Source: Thioploca sp.
Lineage (GTDB): Bacteria > Pseudomonadota > Gammaproteobacteria > Beggiatoales > Beggiatoaceae
NCBI GenBank assembly: GCA_011371325.1
Contig: DRQV01000066.1
Span: 1 to 8,279, forward strand
Direction of reading: 5' to 3'
Length of the DNA stretch: 8,279 nt
Shown here: piece by piece, positions 1 through 6,210 of the stretch
How positions within the stretch are numbered: the first letter of the stretch is position 1
How the letters are laid out: every line of letters starts with the position of its first letter
The notes under the pieces: model-generated
The model's input: only the letters and a program-made list of their open reading frames with translations
What the model was told of the DNA's origin: nothing
Database searches by the model: none
Program-made: the position numbers and the translations under genes

Positions 1-529
1 ACCTAATTTGCGTGGTGACTTTCAACTCCAAAATGCTGCTGGAGTATTGATGGTATTAAAGCTTTTGCAATTACCAATTATTCCGAGTGGATTAACTAAT
101 GCCTATATCCCTGGTAGATTTCAGATTTTATCAGGAGCGATAACTCATATATTGGATGTGGCTCACAATCCTATAGGAGCAAAAGTTTTAAGCACAACAT
201 TGCAAGAATATCCTAGTGAAGGTAAAACCTATATCATATTAGGAATGTTAGAAAAAAAAGATATTGCTAGTTTTATTAACATAATGCAAGATAGTAGCAC
301 TGATTGGCATATTGCACCTTTGAATACTCCCAATACTGCTAAAACTCAACGTTTGACTGATAATCTACTAGCCAGCAACAATAATATAACTACTTACTCA
401 TCTATAACAAAAGCTTATAATAATGTACTTTCTATAGCCAAAAATGGAGATCGGATTTTAATAACAGGGTCTTTTTATACAGTTGCTGAAGTATTGAGTA
501 CAAATGGGAATCTAAATAGTATCTATTAA
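1..529 (+). CDS. folC: FolC, dihydrofolate synthase / folylpolyglutamate synthase, C-terminal part (5' end outside window)
   Basis: The protein joins L-glutamate to dihydropteroate and then to tetrahydrofolate, in an ATP-dependent Mur-ligase-type reaction in the cytoplasm. The frame is already open at base 2 (Pro-Asn-Leu-Arg-Gly), so the gene enters from the left. The ATP-binding P-loop and the first half are missing from the window. What remains is the end of the central domain (RGDFQLQNAA, the conserved GxFQxxNA block) and the full C-terminal Mur-ligase domain. That domain includes PGRFQ, the diagnostic DVAHNP motif, a GMLEKKDI block and the terminal GSFYTVAEVL, all typical of FolC rather than MurE or MurF. 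The stop at 527-529 lies five bases before murC, so the two are very probably co-transcribed. The family call is certain; bifunctionality is inferred from proteobacterial homologues. Confidence 0.93.
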   Translation, partial: PNLRGDFQLQNAAGVLMVLKLLQLPIIPSGLTNAYIPGRFQILSGAITHILDVAHNPIGAKVLSTTLQEYPSEGKTYIILGMLEKKDIASFINIMQDSSTDWHIAPLNTPNTAKTQRLTDNLLASNNNITTYSSITKAYNNVLSIAKNGDRILITGSFYTVAEVLSTNGNLNSIY

Positions 530-534
530 ATATA

Positions 535-1926
535 ATGAAAATTAACGAATATAATACACTTCCAAAACGTGGTCGCCGAATTCATTTTATTGGTATTGGT
601 GGAGTCGGTATGTGTGGGATTGCTGAAGTGATGCACCGTATCGGCTATGCAATTTCTGGTTCAGATTTACACAGTGGTAAAATGACCCAGCATCTGGCTG
701 ATTTAGGAATAAAAATTCAGATTGGTCATGAGGCTGAAAATGTACATGGTTGTGATGTCGTGGTAATTTCCAGTGCTGTAAAAGAAGACAATCCAGAAGT
801 AAAAGCTGCCCGAGCTAAAAGAATTCCAGTAGTACCAAGAGCTGAAATGCTAGGTGAATTAATGCGTTTTCGCCAAGGTATCGCAGTAGCTGGAACTCAT
901 GGTAAAACTACCACAACTAGTTTAATTGCTAGTATTTTAGCCGAAGGAAATTTAGATCCAACCTTTGTTATTGGAGGAAGATTAAGCAGTGCGGGGACTC
1001 ATGCAGGTTTAGGCTATGGTGAATATTTAGTTGCCGAAGCTGATGAAAGCGATGCTTCTTTTTTATATTTGAAACCAGTAATGGCAGTTGTAACCAATAT
1101 TGATGCAGACCATATTAGAACTTATAATAATGATTTTAATAAGTTACAACAAACTTTTATTGATTTTTTAAGCCAATTACCTTTTTATGGTTTAGCGGTA
1201 TTATGTATTGATAACCCTGTGATAGCTAATCTATTACCTCGTTTAACTAAACCAATGATAACTTATGGATTGTCAGAACAAGCTGATATTAGGGCAATTG
1301 ATATTAAATACCAACAGGGTAAAACCATTTTTAAAGTATTACGAGGCCAAAACCATTGGTTAGATATAACTTTGAATTTACCTGGCAAATACAATGTGCA
1401 TAATGCCTTGGCTGCTATTGCCATAGCTCGTGAAGCAGGAGTATCTGACTTAACGATTAGTAAGGCATTAAGCGAATTTAGTGGTATTGATCGACGGTTT
1501 AAAATGCAAAATATAAAAATTCCTCAAGGAGAAATCTTACATATCGATGATTATGGTCATCATCCAGAAGAGATTGCAGCAGTGTTAAATGCAATTAAAA
1601 ATGGCTGGCCAGAAAGACGTTTAATCGTCGCTTTTCAACCACATCGTTACACTCGTACTCAAGATTTATTTACCGAATTTGTCCAAGTATTATCTTCAAT
1701 TAAAATTCTATTATTATTAGATATTTATCCAGCTGGCGAAGCTCCAATTACTGGAATAAGTAGCACGGAGTTATGCAAAGCAATTAATGGTGACATAAAA
1801 TTGATATCTGATCCAACAAATTTACCAAAGACTATTGCTTCAATACTACAAGATCAAGATATTTTACTTACTTTGGGTGCTGGAAATATTGGGGTAATTG
1901 CAGCCACTTTAGCTGATAAATTATAA
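535..1926 (+). CDS. murC: MurC, UDP-N-acetylmuramate--L-alanine ligase
   Basis: MurC adds the first amino acid, L-alanine, to UDP-MurNAc in cytoplasmic peptidoglycan precursor synthesis, using ATP. The 463-residue protein is close to full family length. The N-terminal Rossmann domain begins with FIGIGGVGMCGIAEVM (residues 18-33). The ATP P-loop is GTHGKTTTT (120-128), and the central Mur-ligase motif EADESD is at 168-173. The C-terminal domain carries DDYGHHPEEI (from 338) and FQPHRYTRT (367-375), both characteristic of MurC. The N-terminal GIGGVGM distinguishes it from Mpl. The ATG at 535 is the only sensible start. No clear Shine-Dalgarno sequence precedes it, so translation is probably coupled to folC, which ends five bases earlier. 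murC normally sits in the dcw division cluster beside murG, murB, ddl and ftsQ; here it follows folC and no dcw gene comes after it. Confidence 0.97.
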   Translation: MKINEYNTLPKRGRRIHFIGIGGVGMCGIAEVMHRIGYAISGSDLHSGKMTQHLADLGIKIQIGHEAENVHGCDVVVISSAVKEDNPEVKAARAKRIPVVPRAEMLGELMRFRQGIAVAGTHGKTTTTSLIASILAEGNLDPTFVIGGRLSSAGTHAGLGYGEYLVAEADESDASFLYLKPVMAVVTNIDADHIRTYNNDFNKLQQTFIDFLSQLPFYGLAVLCIDNPVIANLLPRLTKPMITYGLSEQADIRAIDIKYQQGKTIFKVLRGQNHWLDITLNLPGKYNVHNALAAIAIAREAGVSDLTISKALSEFSGIDRRFKMQNIKIPQGEILHIDDYGHHPEEIAAVLNAIKNGWPERRLIVAFQPHRYTRTQDLFTEFVQVLSSIKILLLLDIYPAGEAPITGISSTELCKAINGDIKLISDPTNLPKTIASILQDQDILLTLGAGNIGVIAATLADKL

Positions 1927-1969
1927 ATAGGCAATCAAAACTGATTGCCCTATAGTTGAATCGTTTTTT
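1927..1969 (+). terminator. Probable Rho-independent terminator after murC
   Basis: It begins directly after the murC stop. An 8-bp stem, GGCAATCA (1930-1937) with TGATTGCC (1942-1949), encloses the 4-base loop AAAC. It is extended by three A/T pairs (1927-1929 with 1951-1953) across one bulged C. A run of six T lies at 1964-1969. The T-run starts about ten bases after the stem base, further than ideal, so termination efficiency is uncertain. It would end the folC-murC transcript. Confidence 0.6.
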
Positions 1970-2001
1970 CTCACAATCTTCAATCAAAACATCTGATAGT
2001 T

Positions 2002-2148
2002 TTACAGAAGTTTTTTGCTTTTTATTTCATTTAAAAAATCTATCTCACTTTTTGAGATATTACCAAATGCTATTCTGAGAATATCACGTTCACTAATTTT
2101 ATCTGCCAAAGCTTTTGCTACTTTACGCTATTCATTGGTTGCTACTGT
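2002..2148 (-). pseudogene. Decayed reading frame of unknown family (C-terminal remnant)
   Basis: Read on the minus strand from 2148, the frame gives TVATNE, a TAG stop at 2128-2130, then 41 further residues to a TAA at 2002-2004. The segment after the internal stop includes KVAKALADKISERDILRIAF and then a lysine-rich end, EIKSKKLL. Its alternating charged and hydrophobic residues look like a real helical protein C-terminus rather than random translation. There is no ATG, GTG or usable TTG with a ribosome site for the post-stop part, and another TAA lies just upstream. I therefore read it as the tail of a dead gene. I do not recognise the family. It could instead be chance coding potential in AT-rich DNA. 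Confidence 0.35.
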
Positions 2149-2168
2149 TTAATTATAAAATAATTCAA

Positions 2169-2227
2169 GAATACAATTTAGTATTCATAATTAAGAATTG
2201 TTATTAATAAATCTGACCAATTTATCA
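2169..2227. repeat. Two AT-rich stem-loops between the decayed frame and the symporter gene
   Basis: First stem: GAATAC (2169-2174) with GTATTC (2181-2186), 6-base loop. Second stem: TAATAAAT (2205-2212) with ATTTATCA (2220-2227), 7-base loop and one G-T pair in the RNA. Both lie downstream of the symporter stop on the minus strand, the second 30-52 bases past it. Neither is followed by a proper T-run in that direction, so they could be weak terminators or mRNA 3'-end stabilisers. Nothing else is seen in the rest of 2149-2256. Confidence 0.25.
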
Positions 2228-2256
2228 AACCGATATAATTTTAACTCAATAAATAT

Positions 2257-4233
2257 TTAAGGTTTATTAAAGTCTAAATGTACATCTCCAATATCTTCAT
2301 GCAGAACTATAACTTCTTTATTTGGCACTGTGGATAGTTCCATCTTATAAGCTAAAAACCACATCATAAATACACCAATAGCCCACCACAATATTTGCCA
2401 AGCCCAAATAGAAGGCATGCCAAAGAACCAAGTGGAAACATCGTTAGGATTACCGAATATCCAGTTGCCAATCACCGCACCAGGGCCAATTCCAAAGAAG
2501 AACCAAATTAGAGTAATAATCCATGCTATAGGTATCAAACCTCGCTTAGAATCAGGTAGAGAAGCATGTTCTCGTAAAAAAGTATGGAAAGTCAAACGAT
2601 GTTTCAAATCTTCTTTATTTTGTGTCAAAGCCGATATAATAATAGCCAAACTTAAATTAAATATTATTCCCCAACCAGCCGAGTGAATAGTCAAAGGCCA
2701 GCGTCCCCATAATGGATCAATACCAATTAAAGCAAATACTTGAGCTCCAATTGATTCAGTCATAGTAACAGCAATCAGCCCAGCAATTAAACCAACAACT
2801 ATTCCTTGCCGAGTTAAAAAAGGCCACCAACAAACTGCGATCAATGCTGGCCACATTTGAAATCCATACGCAACTGCAAGTCCACCTAATAATACCAGAG
2901 CATCTTTAGCAGTGGTAGCAACGGCTAATGCAGCTAATACTATAAACACTACGCCTACTCGACCAAAGAATTTTTGTTGGCCATGAGTTGCTTGTGGCAT
3001 GATATAGCGTTTTAAAATATCTCGGGTTAACATACCACCTGCAGTCGACATATAAGCAGCTCCGGTAGATTGCATAGCAGCTAATGCACAAACTGATAAT
3101 ATACCAACTAACCAAGGAGCAGAATCAGATATTAAATGAATCAACTGTGGTACTAGCATACCCTGTTTACCAGTAGAATCCATTAAATCTATCCCACCTA
3201 AACCAGTTCCCATCACATTATTAACTAAATCGGGATATGCTGCTAAAAATTTAAGGTCTGCTCCTAAAAAATGAGCTCCCAAACCTTGCATAGCGGTAAA
3301 TACAAATAAAATAAACCCAATCACAAATGAAGAAGCCCAAACTTGTTGTGGTGCAAAAGGCTTAGGATTATTATTAGCAAAAGCCCACATGGAGAAGGCT
3401 GGAGCCGATTGAATCCCCATCAAGGCAAACATGTAGGTTAGAACCATAATACCAGTCCATGCTCCACCTATAGCACTTGGTCCATTGCTAACAAATTGAA
3501 TTACTCCAGGAATAGCAATATAATGGCTATAACCATCGGGAGTTCTGATAGTATCCATCTGAGATAATGCTGCAATACCATTGTTTAAATTACTCCAACC
3601 TCCTACATAGTAAACTGCAATTACTCCAATCGCAACAATACCAAGAGCCAGCAATATAGCCTGCAAAGTATCTACATAAGCTACTGCTCTCAAACCACCA
3701 GAAGCAACGTAGATAATTACCACTACCGATAACATCCACATCCCGACATTAACACCCAACATATTGTCAGTTAATACATTGAATAGGAAGCCTGAAGCCC
3801 GTAATTGTACACCTAAGTATGGTATAGAAAATACTAATGCTACTAATACTACTAAAATACGAACTGCATCTGATTTAAAATAATTCGCTAACATTTCACC
3901 AGGAGTAACAAACCCAAATCGCTTACCAAGCATCCATTGGCGTTTTAAGAAAATAACTCCTGTAAAGGGAATAGTAATTGCGTAAAAAGATGCGTAAGCA
4001 TATTGAAATCCATCCCGATATAATAGCCCTGGATGTCCCATAAAAGTCCAACCAGAGAAAGATGTTGCAGTCGCTGCTAGTACAAATACCCATAATGAAA
4101 TGGAACGGCCAGCAATAAAATAGTCACTAGCAGTCTTAGCTGACATTGCACCTTTGATACCCCAAAAGATACAATATGACCAATATAATCCTACAAAAAC
4201 AAATAACCAAATAATTTTTGGATCAATGTCCAT
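2257..4233 (-). CDS. Sodium:solute symporter (SSS/SSF family), substrate unknown
   Basis: This inner-membrane secondary transporter probably couples uptake of an organic solute to sodium entry. The 658-residue protein has about 14-15 hydrophobic segments spread along its length, with a hydrophilic C-terminal tail after about residue 630. SSS hallmarks are present: DYFIAGRSIS after the first membrane segment, the family signature around ASGGLRAVAYVDTLQA (GG at 179-180), and AAMQSTGAAYMSTAGGM (M387, S396, T397). The last motif corresponds to the Na2 sodium-site helix with its paired Ser/Thr. PutP-type members are about 500 residues, so this one belongs to the longer class with extra C-terminal helices. 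The motifs do not fix the substrate (amino acid, carboxylate and others are possible). The ATG is preceded by a good ribosome site. A 279-base gap separates it from the upstream ClC gene, so it probably has its own promoter. Confidence 0.9.
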   Translation of the reverse strand: MDIDPKIIWLFVFVGLYWSYCIFWGIKGAMSAKTASDYFIAGRSISLWVFVLAATATSFSGWTFMGHPGLLYRDGFQYAYASFYAITIPFTGVIFLKRQWMLGKRFGFVTPGEMLANYFKSDAVRILVVLVALVFSIPYLGVQLRASGFLFNVLTDNMLGVNVGMWMLSVVVIIYVASGGLRAVAYVDTLQAILLALGIVAIGVIAVYYVGGWSNLNNGIAALSQMDTIRTPDGYSHYIAIPGVIQFVSNGPSAIGGAWTGIMVLTYMFALMGIQSAPAFSMWAFANNNPKPFAPQQVWASSFVIGFILFVFTAMQGLGAHFLGADLKFLAAYPDLVNNVMGTGLGGIDLMDSTGKQGMLVPQLIHLISDSAPWLVGILSVCALAAMQSTGAAYMSTAGGMLTRDILKRYIMPQATHGQQKFFGRVGVVFIVLAALAVATTAKDALVLLGGLAVAYGFQMWPALIAVCWWPFLTRQGIVVGLIAGLIAVTMTESIGAQVFALIGIDPLWGRWPLTIHSAGWGIIFNLSLAIIISALTQNKEDLKHRLTFHTFLREHASLPDSKRGLIPIAWIITLIWFFFGIGPGAVIGNWIFGNPNDVSTWFFGMPSIWAWQILWWAIGVFMMWFLAYKMELSTVPNKEVIVLHEDIGDVHLDFNKP

Positions 4234-4241
4234 ATAATTAT

Positions 4242-4245
4242 CTCC
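4242..4245 (-). promoter_or_regulatory. Shine-Dalgarno site of the symporter gene
   Basis: On the minus strand this reads GGAG within CTGGAGA, eight bases before the ATG at 4233. It is the best ribosome site in the window and fixes the symporter start. Confidence 0.75.
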
Positions 4246-4250
4246 AGTAA

Positions 4251-4273
4251 AATCATATATTTAAGATATGATT
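4251..4273. repeat. 8-bp inverted repeat just upstream of the symporter start
   Basis: AATCATAT (4251-4258) and ATATGATT (4266-4273) are perfect inverted copies separated by seven bases. The near arm is 17 bases from the symporter ATG and five bases from its Shine-Dalgarno site. It could be an operator, or a hairpin in the 5' UTR that affects translation. The stem is AT-rich, so a stable RNA hairpin is uncertain. I found no convincing -35/-10 pair for the symporter in 4274-4400. Confidence 0.4.
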
Positions 4274-4512
4274 AAATTTAAGTGAAAACTCATAATAAAC
4301 AATTTATATAGTTAATGCTTAAAAATTCATACCTAAACTGTAAGGTAAACACACATCAATATTATCACAAATTATTATTTTATAATAACCAAAAGTAATA
4401 ATTTTAGGAATGGAATGAGAGATGATTAGTTTTACTAAATTTAGCTGGAATATTCATATGAATAAATAACCTGTAAAGATATAAATGAGAAAAATTTGAA
4501 TTTAATTAAGAA
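4274..4512. other. Intergenic stretch between the symporter and ClC genes, mostly featureless
   Basis: No gene is supported here. A 27-codon plus-strand frame from the ATG at 4315 has no ribosome site and an unremarkable composition. The one clear structure is a perfect 14-bp palindrome, TATTCATATGAATA, at 4451-4464. Its TCATAT/ATATGA core resembles the arms of the inverted repeat at 4251-4273. No hairpin with a T-run follows the ClC stop on the minus strand, so ClC transcripts may read on toward the symporter gene. Confidence 0.4.
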
Positions 4513-5841
4513 TTACAGAAGTCCTGGTAATTTTGGAGATTTTATAATTCTGGTCATAGTATGGCTTATCAATACGGTCAATATAATTGGCCAAATAATT
4601 TCGTTATTACCAATGACTTCAATTCCAACCATAATAGCAGTAAATGGTGCATTAAATACTCCACCAAAAAAAGCTGCCATCCCAACCATTGCATAAGTTC
4701 CTGATGGTGCAGTTGCTGGAAAAATTGAGTTTACTAATAAGCCAAATGTACCACCTAGCATAGCTCCAATAAAAAAGGATGGAGTTATTGTGCCTCCAGA
4801 ACAGCCGGAACCGATAGTAATACTAGTAGCTAACATTTTTAAAAATATTAACACAAAAATAATAATCAAAGCCAATGAACCATTAAATGCATCCATAATG
4901 GTTAAGTTTCCCAAACCAAAAAAGTGGGGAAAACCATACATATTAAAGCTAAAAAAACCGATGATTCCAAGTAATGATAAGCCAATTACTGGTTTTATAT
5001 GTTCAGAAGTTGGTAAATTATCCCAAAATTTTTTCATACTTACCATTAGATGGTTGAAACTAATTGTACCAATGGCAGTTACTATTCCTAAAAGTACATA
5101 TAACAATAGTTCCCAGTAATTCATCAAATAATGTTCTGGTATAAATAGCAAACCTTCTCGAAAATATTGAGATACTCGATCAGCAATCAAAGCTGCCACA
5201 AAAATCAATATAAAATAAGTAGTTTTGAAATGGCTTAAAATCACTTTAATAATAAAATCATTAGCTTTAAAACCACCTAAAATAACTTCTAAGACAAAAA
5301 AAGTTCCCATCAATGGTGCATTAAAAGCCGCTGCAATACCAGCACTAATGCCACACATTATCAGTAAATGAAGTTTATCTTTATTAAGCTTAAACCATTT
5401 ACCAACCACAATACTCATAGCAGCAGCAAGTTGAGCTGTCGGACCACCAAGTCCCACTGAACCACCTATGCCAGCACAAATAGCGGCAGCAATCGACTTA
5501 ATCAGCAAAGCTCTTGGAGGTAAATCTTCCCCATCCACAACTAAACCAGTCAATATATCTGGTACTGTTCTGCCTTTAGTTTCATGTGCTAGAAAAAAAA
5601 CTACTACCCCAACAATTAATCCGCCAACTGCAGGAATAATAATTAATTGATAGTGACTGACAAAGTTTAATATTCCCCATAATTTATGTACAAATAGTAT
5701 TTCATAAAGAGAATAGAATACTTGTTCTAATAAAACTGCTCCTAATCCAGCAGTTATTCCTATGAATATGGCTAAAGATGTTAAACCAAAAATATCTCGT
5801 AATGATAATATTGAAGGTATGATAAATATTGGGAGTTTCAA
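4513..5841 (-). CDS. ClC-family chloride channel/transporter homologue lacking key glutamates
   Basis: This inner-membrane anion transport protein is 442 residues long, with hydrophobic helices throughout. It has no C-terminal CBS domains and is shorter than E. coli ClcA (473). Family motifs are clear: GIGGSVGLGGPTAQ (124-137), AAAFNAPLMG (170-179), GSGCSGGTITPSFFIGAMLGG in the second half, and MAAFFGGVFNAPFTAI. Several functional positions are unusual. The GREGP gate motif reads GLGGP (130-134), so the gating glutamate (E148 in ClcA) is Gly132. The inner proton glutamate (ClcA E203) aligns with Val186, although the adjacent Glu185 remains. The first anion motif (GSGIP in ClcA) reads GRTVP (90-94). 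The protein ends at KSPKLPGLL without the Tyr445-like residue. The start is TTG at 5841: there is no in-frame ATG back to the upstream stop, and AGAAG lies seven bases before it. It is divergent from the iron-sulfur gene. Confidence 0.9.
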   Translation of the reverse strand: MKLPIFIIPSILSLRDIFGLTSLAIFIGITAGLGAVLLEQVFYSLYEILFVHKLWGILNFVSHYQLIIIPAVGGLIVGVVVFFLAHETKGRTVPDILTGLVVDGEDLPPRALLIKSIAAAICAGIGGSVGLGGPTAQLAAAMSIVVGKWFKLNKDKLHLLIMCGISAGIAAAFNAPLMGTFFVLEVILGGFKANDFIIKVILSHFKTTYFILIFVAALIADRVSQYFREGLLFIPEHYLMNYWELLLYVLLGIVTAIGTISFNHLMVSMKKFWDNLPTSEHIKPVIGLSLLGIIGFFSFNMYGFPHFFGLGNLTIMDAFNGSLALIIIFVLIFLKMLATSITIGSGCSGGTITPSFFIGAMLGGTFGLLVNSIFPATAPSGTYAMVGMAAFFGGVFNAPFTAIMVGIEVIGNNEIIWPIILTVLISHTMTRIIKSPKLPGLL

Positions 5842-5848
5842 GACTGGA

Positions 5849-5853
5849 CTTCT
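5849..5853 (-). promoter_or_regulatory. Ribosome-binding site supporting the TTG start of the ClC gene
   Basis: The minus strand reads AGAAG seven bases before TTG. It is a partial but well-placed Shine-Dalgarno match, and it favours TTG over any internal start because the next in-frame Met is at about residue 142. Confidence 0.5.
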
Positions 5854-5869
5854 GCAGATATGATAATTT

Positions 5870-5898
5870 AATATAAATCTTTATAGAATAATTGTAAA
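5870..5898 (-). promoter_or_regulatory. Predicted sigma70-type promoter of the ClC gene
   Basis: The minus strand reads TTTACA (-35, bases 5898-5893), a 17-base spacer, then TATATT (-10, bases 5875-5870). Each hexamer has one mismatch to consensus and the spacing is optimal. The predicted transcription start is near 5863-5865, which gives a leader of about 22 bases that contains the ribosome site. Confidence 0.6.
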
Positions 5899-5917
5899 CT
5901 AAAAAACCTTTTTGTAT

Positions 5918-5935
5918 GTTTGATATATGTCAAAC
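5918..5935. promoter_or_regulatory. FNR/CRP-type palindrome
   Basis: GTTTGA (5918-5923) and TCAAAC (5930-5935) are perfect inverted arms. The core at 5920-5933, TTGATATATGTCAA, matches the FNR consensus TTGAT-N4-ATCAA at nine of ten specified bases. Its centre at 5926.5 lies about 62 bases upstream of the predicted ClC transcription start, near the class I activator position of -61.5. It could instead act on the divergent iron-sulfur gene, whose nearest strong promoter is more than 150 bases away. Confidence 0.45.
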
Positions 5936-5957
5936 TGTTAAAACTCTATGTAATTTA

Positions 5958-5971
5958 GTCTAAGATTAGAC
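5958..5971. promoter_or_regulatory. 14-bp palindromic operator-like site
   Basis: GTCTAA (5958-5963) and TTAGAC (5966-5971) are perfect inverted arms with a GA centre. The site lies 38 bases from the centre of the FNR-like palindrome, inside the divergent control region. It resembles a dimer-binding site, but I cannot name a regulator. Confidence 0.35.
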
Positions 5972-6081
5972 ATAATTACTCATCTCCCAAGCATTGAAGT
6001 ATCTAAGAAAATCTAATATATAATACTAACAATAAATTAATGAATTACAAAAACATTCTTCATCTTGTATAATTATTTATG

Positions 6082-6110
6082 TTGAAAGTAATAAATTAAA
6101 GCTATATAAT
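6082..6110 (+). promoter_or_regulatory. Predicted sigma70-type promoter of the iron-sulfur gene
   Basis: TTGAAA (6082-6087), a 17-base spacer, then a perfect TATAAT (6105-6110). This is the strongest promoter match in the window. The predicted start is near 6117, giving a leader of about 94 bases to the ATG at 6211, or about 19 to the ATG at 6136. A weaker candidate upstream pairs TTGAAG (5994-5999) with TATATA (6017-6022), also spaced by 17. Confidence 0.65.
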
Positions 6111-6140
6111 AAACAACAATATTACAAGTGGTAGTATGGA

Positions 6141-6186
6141 TATACAACATAATTCTATAGATATTATATCTTATATCTGTTGTATA
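6141..6186 (+). ncRNA. Possible structured leader of the iron-sulfur mRNA
   Basis: A 9-bp outer stem pairs TATACAACA (6141-6149) with TGTTGTATA (6178-6186). Inside it, GATAT (6160-6164) can pair with ATATC (6173-6177). The element sits between the predicted transcription start and the preferred ATG at 6211. If translation starts at 6136 it would be coding sequence instead. It matches no riboswitch I recognise, and the pairs are mostly A-U. Confidence 0.3.
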
Positions 6187-6210
6187 ATTCGATTATTTTG
6201 GACAAAATAT

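Noticed and set aside
2417..2686. Open plus-strand frame of 89 codons
   Set aside because: It lies antisense within the symporter gene, which has strong family motifs; the translation shows no domain.
2906..3115. Open minus-strand frame of 69 codons
   Set aside because: It is an out-of-frame shadow of the symporter gene on the same strand, rich in Ser/Cys/Tyr and without family features.
4315..4398. 27-codon plus-strand frame in the symporter/ClC spacer
   Set aside because: No ribosome site, no promoter placed for it and no recognisable composition.
4496..5650. Three plus-strand open frames (4496-4696, 4790-5119, 5468-5650)
   Set aside because: All are antisense to the ClC gene. Their Pro/Lys-rich translations reflect reverse reading of membrane-helix codons.
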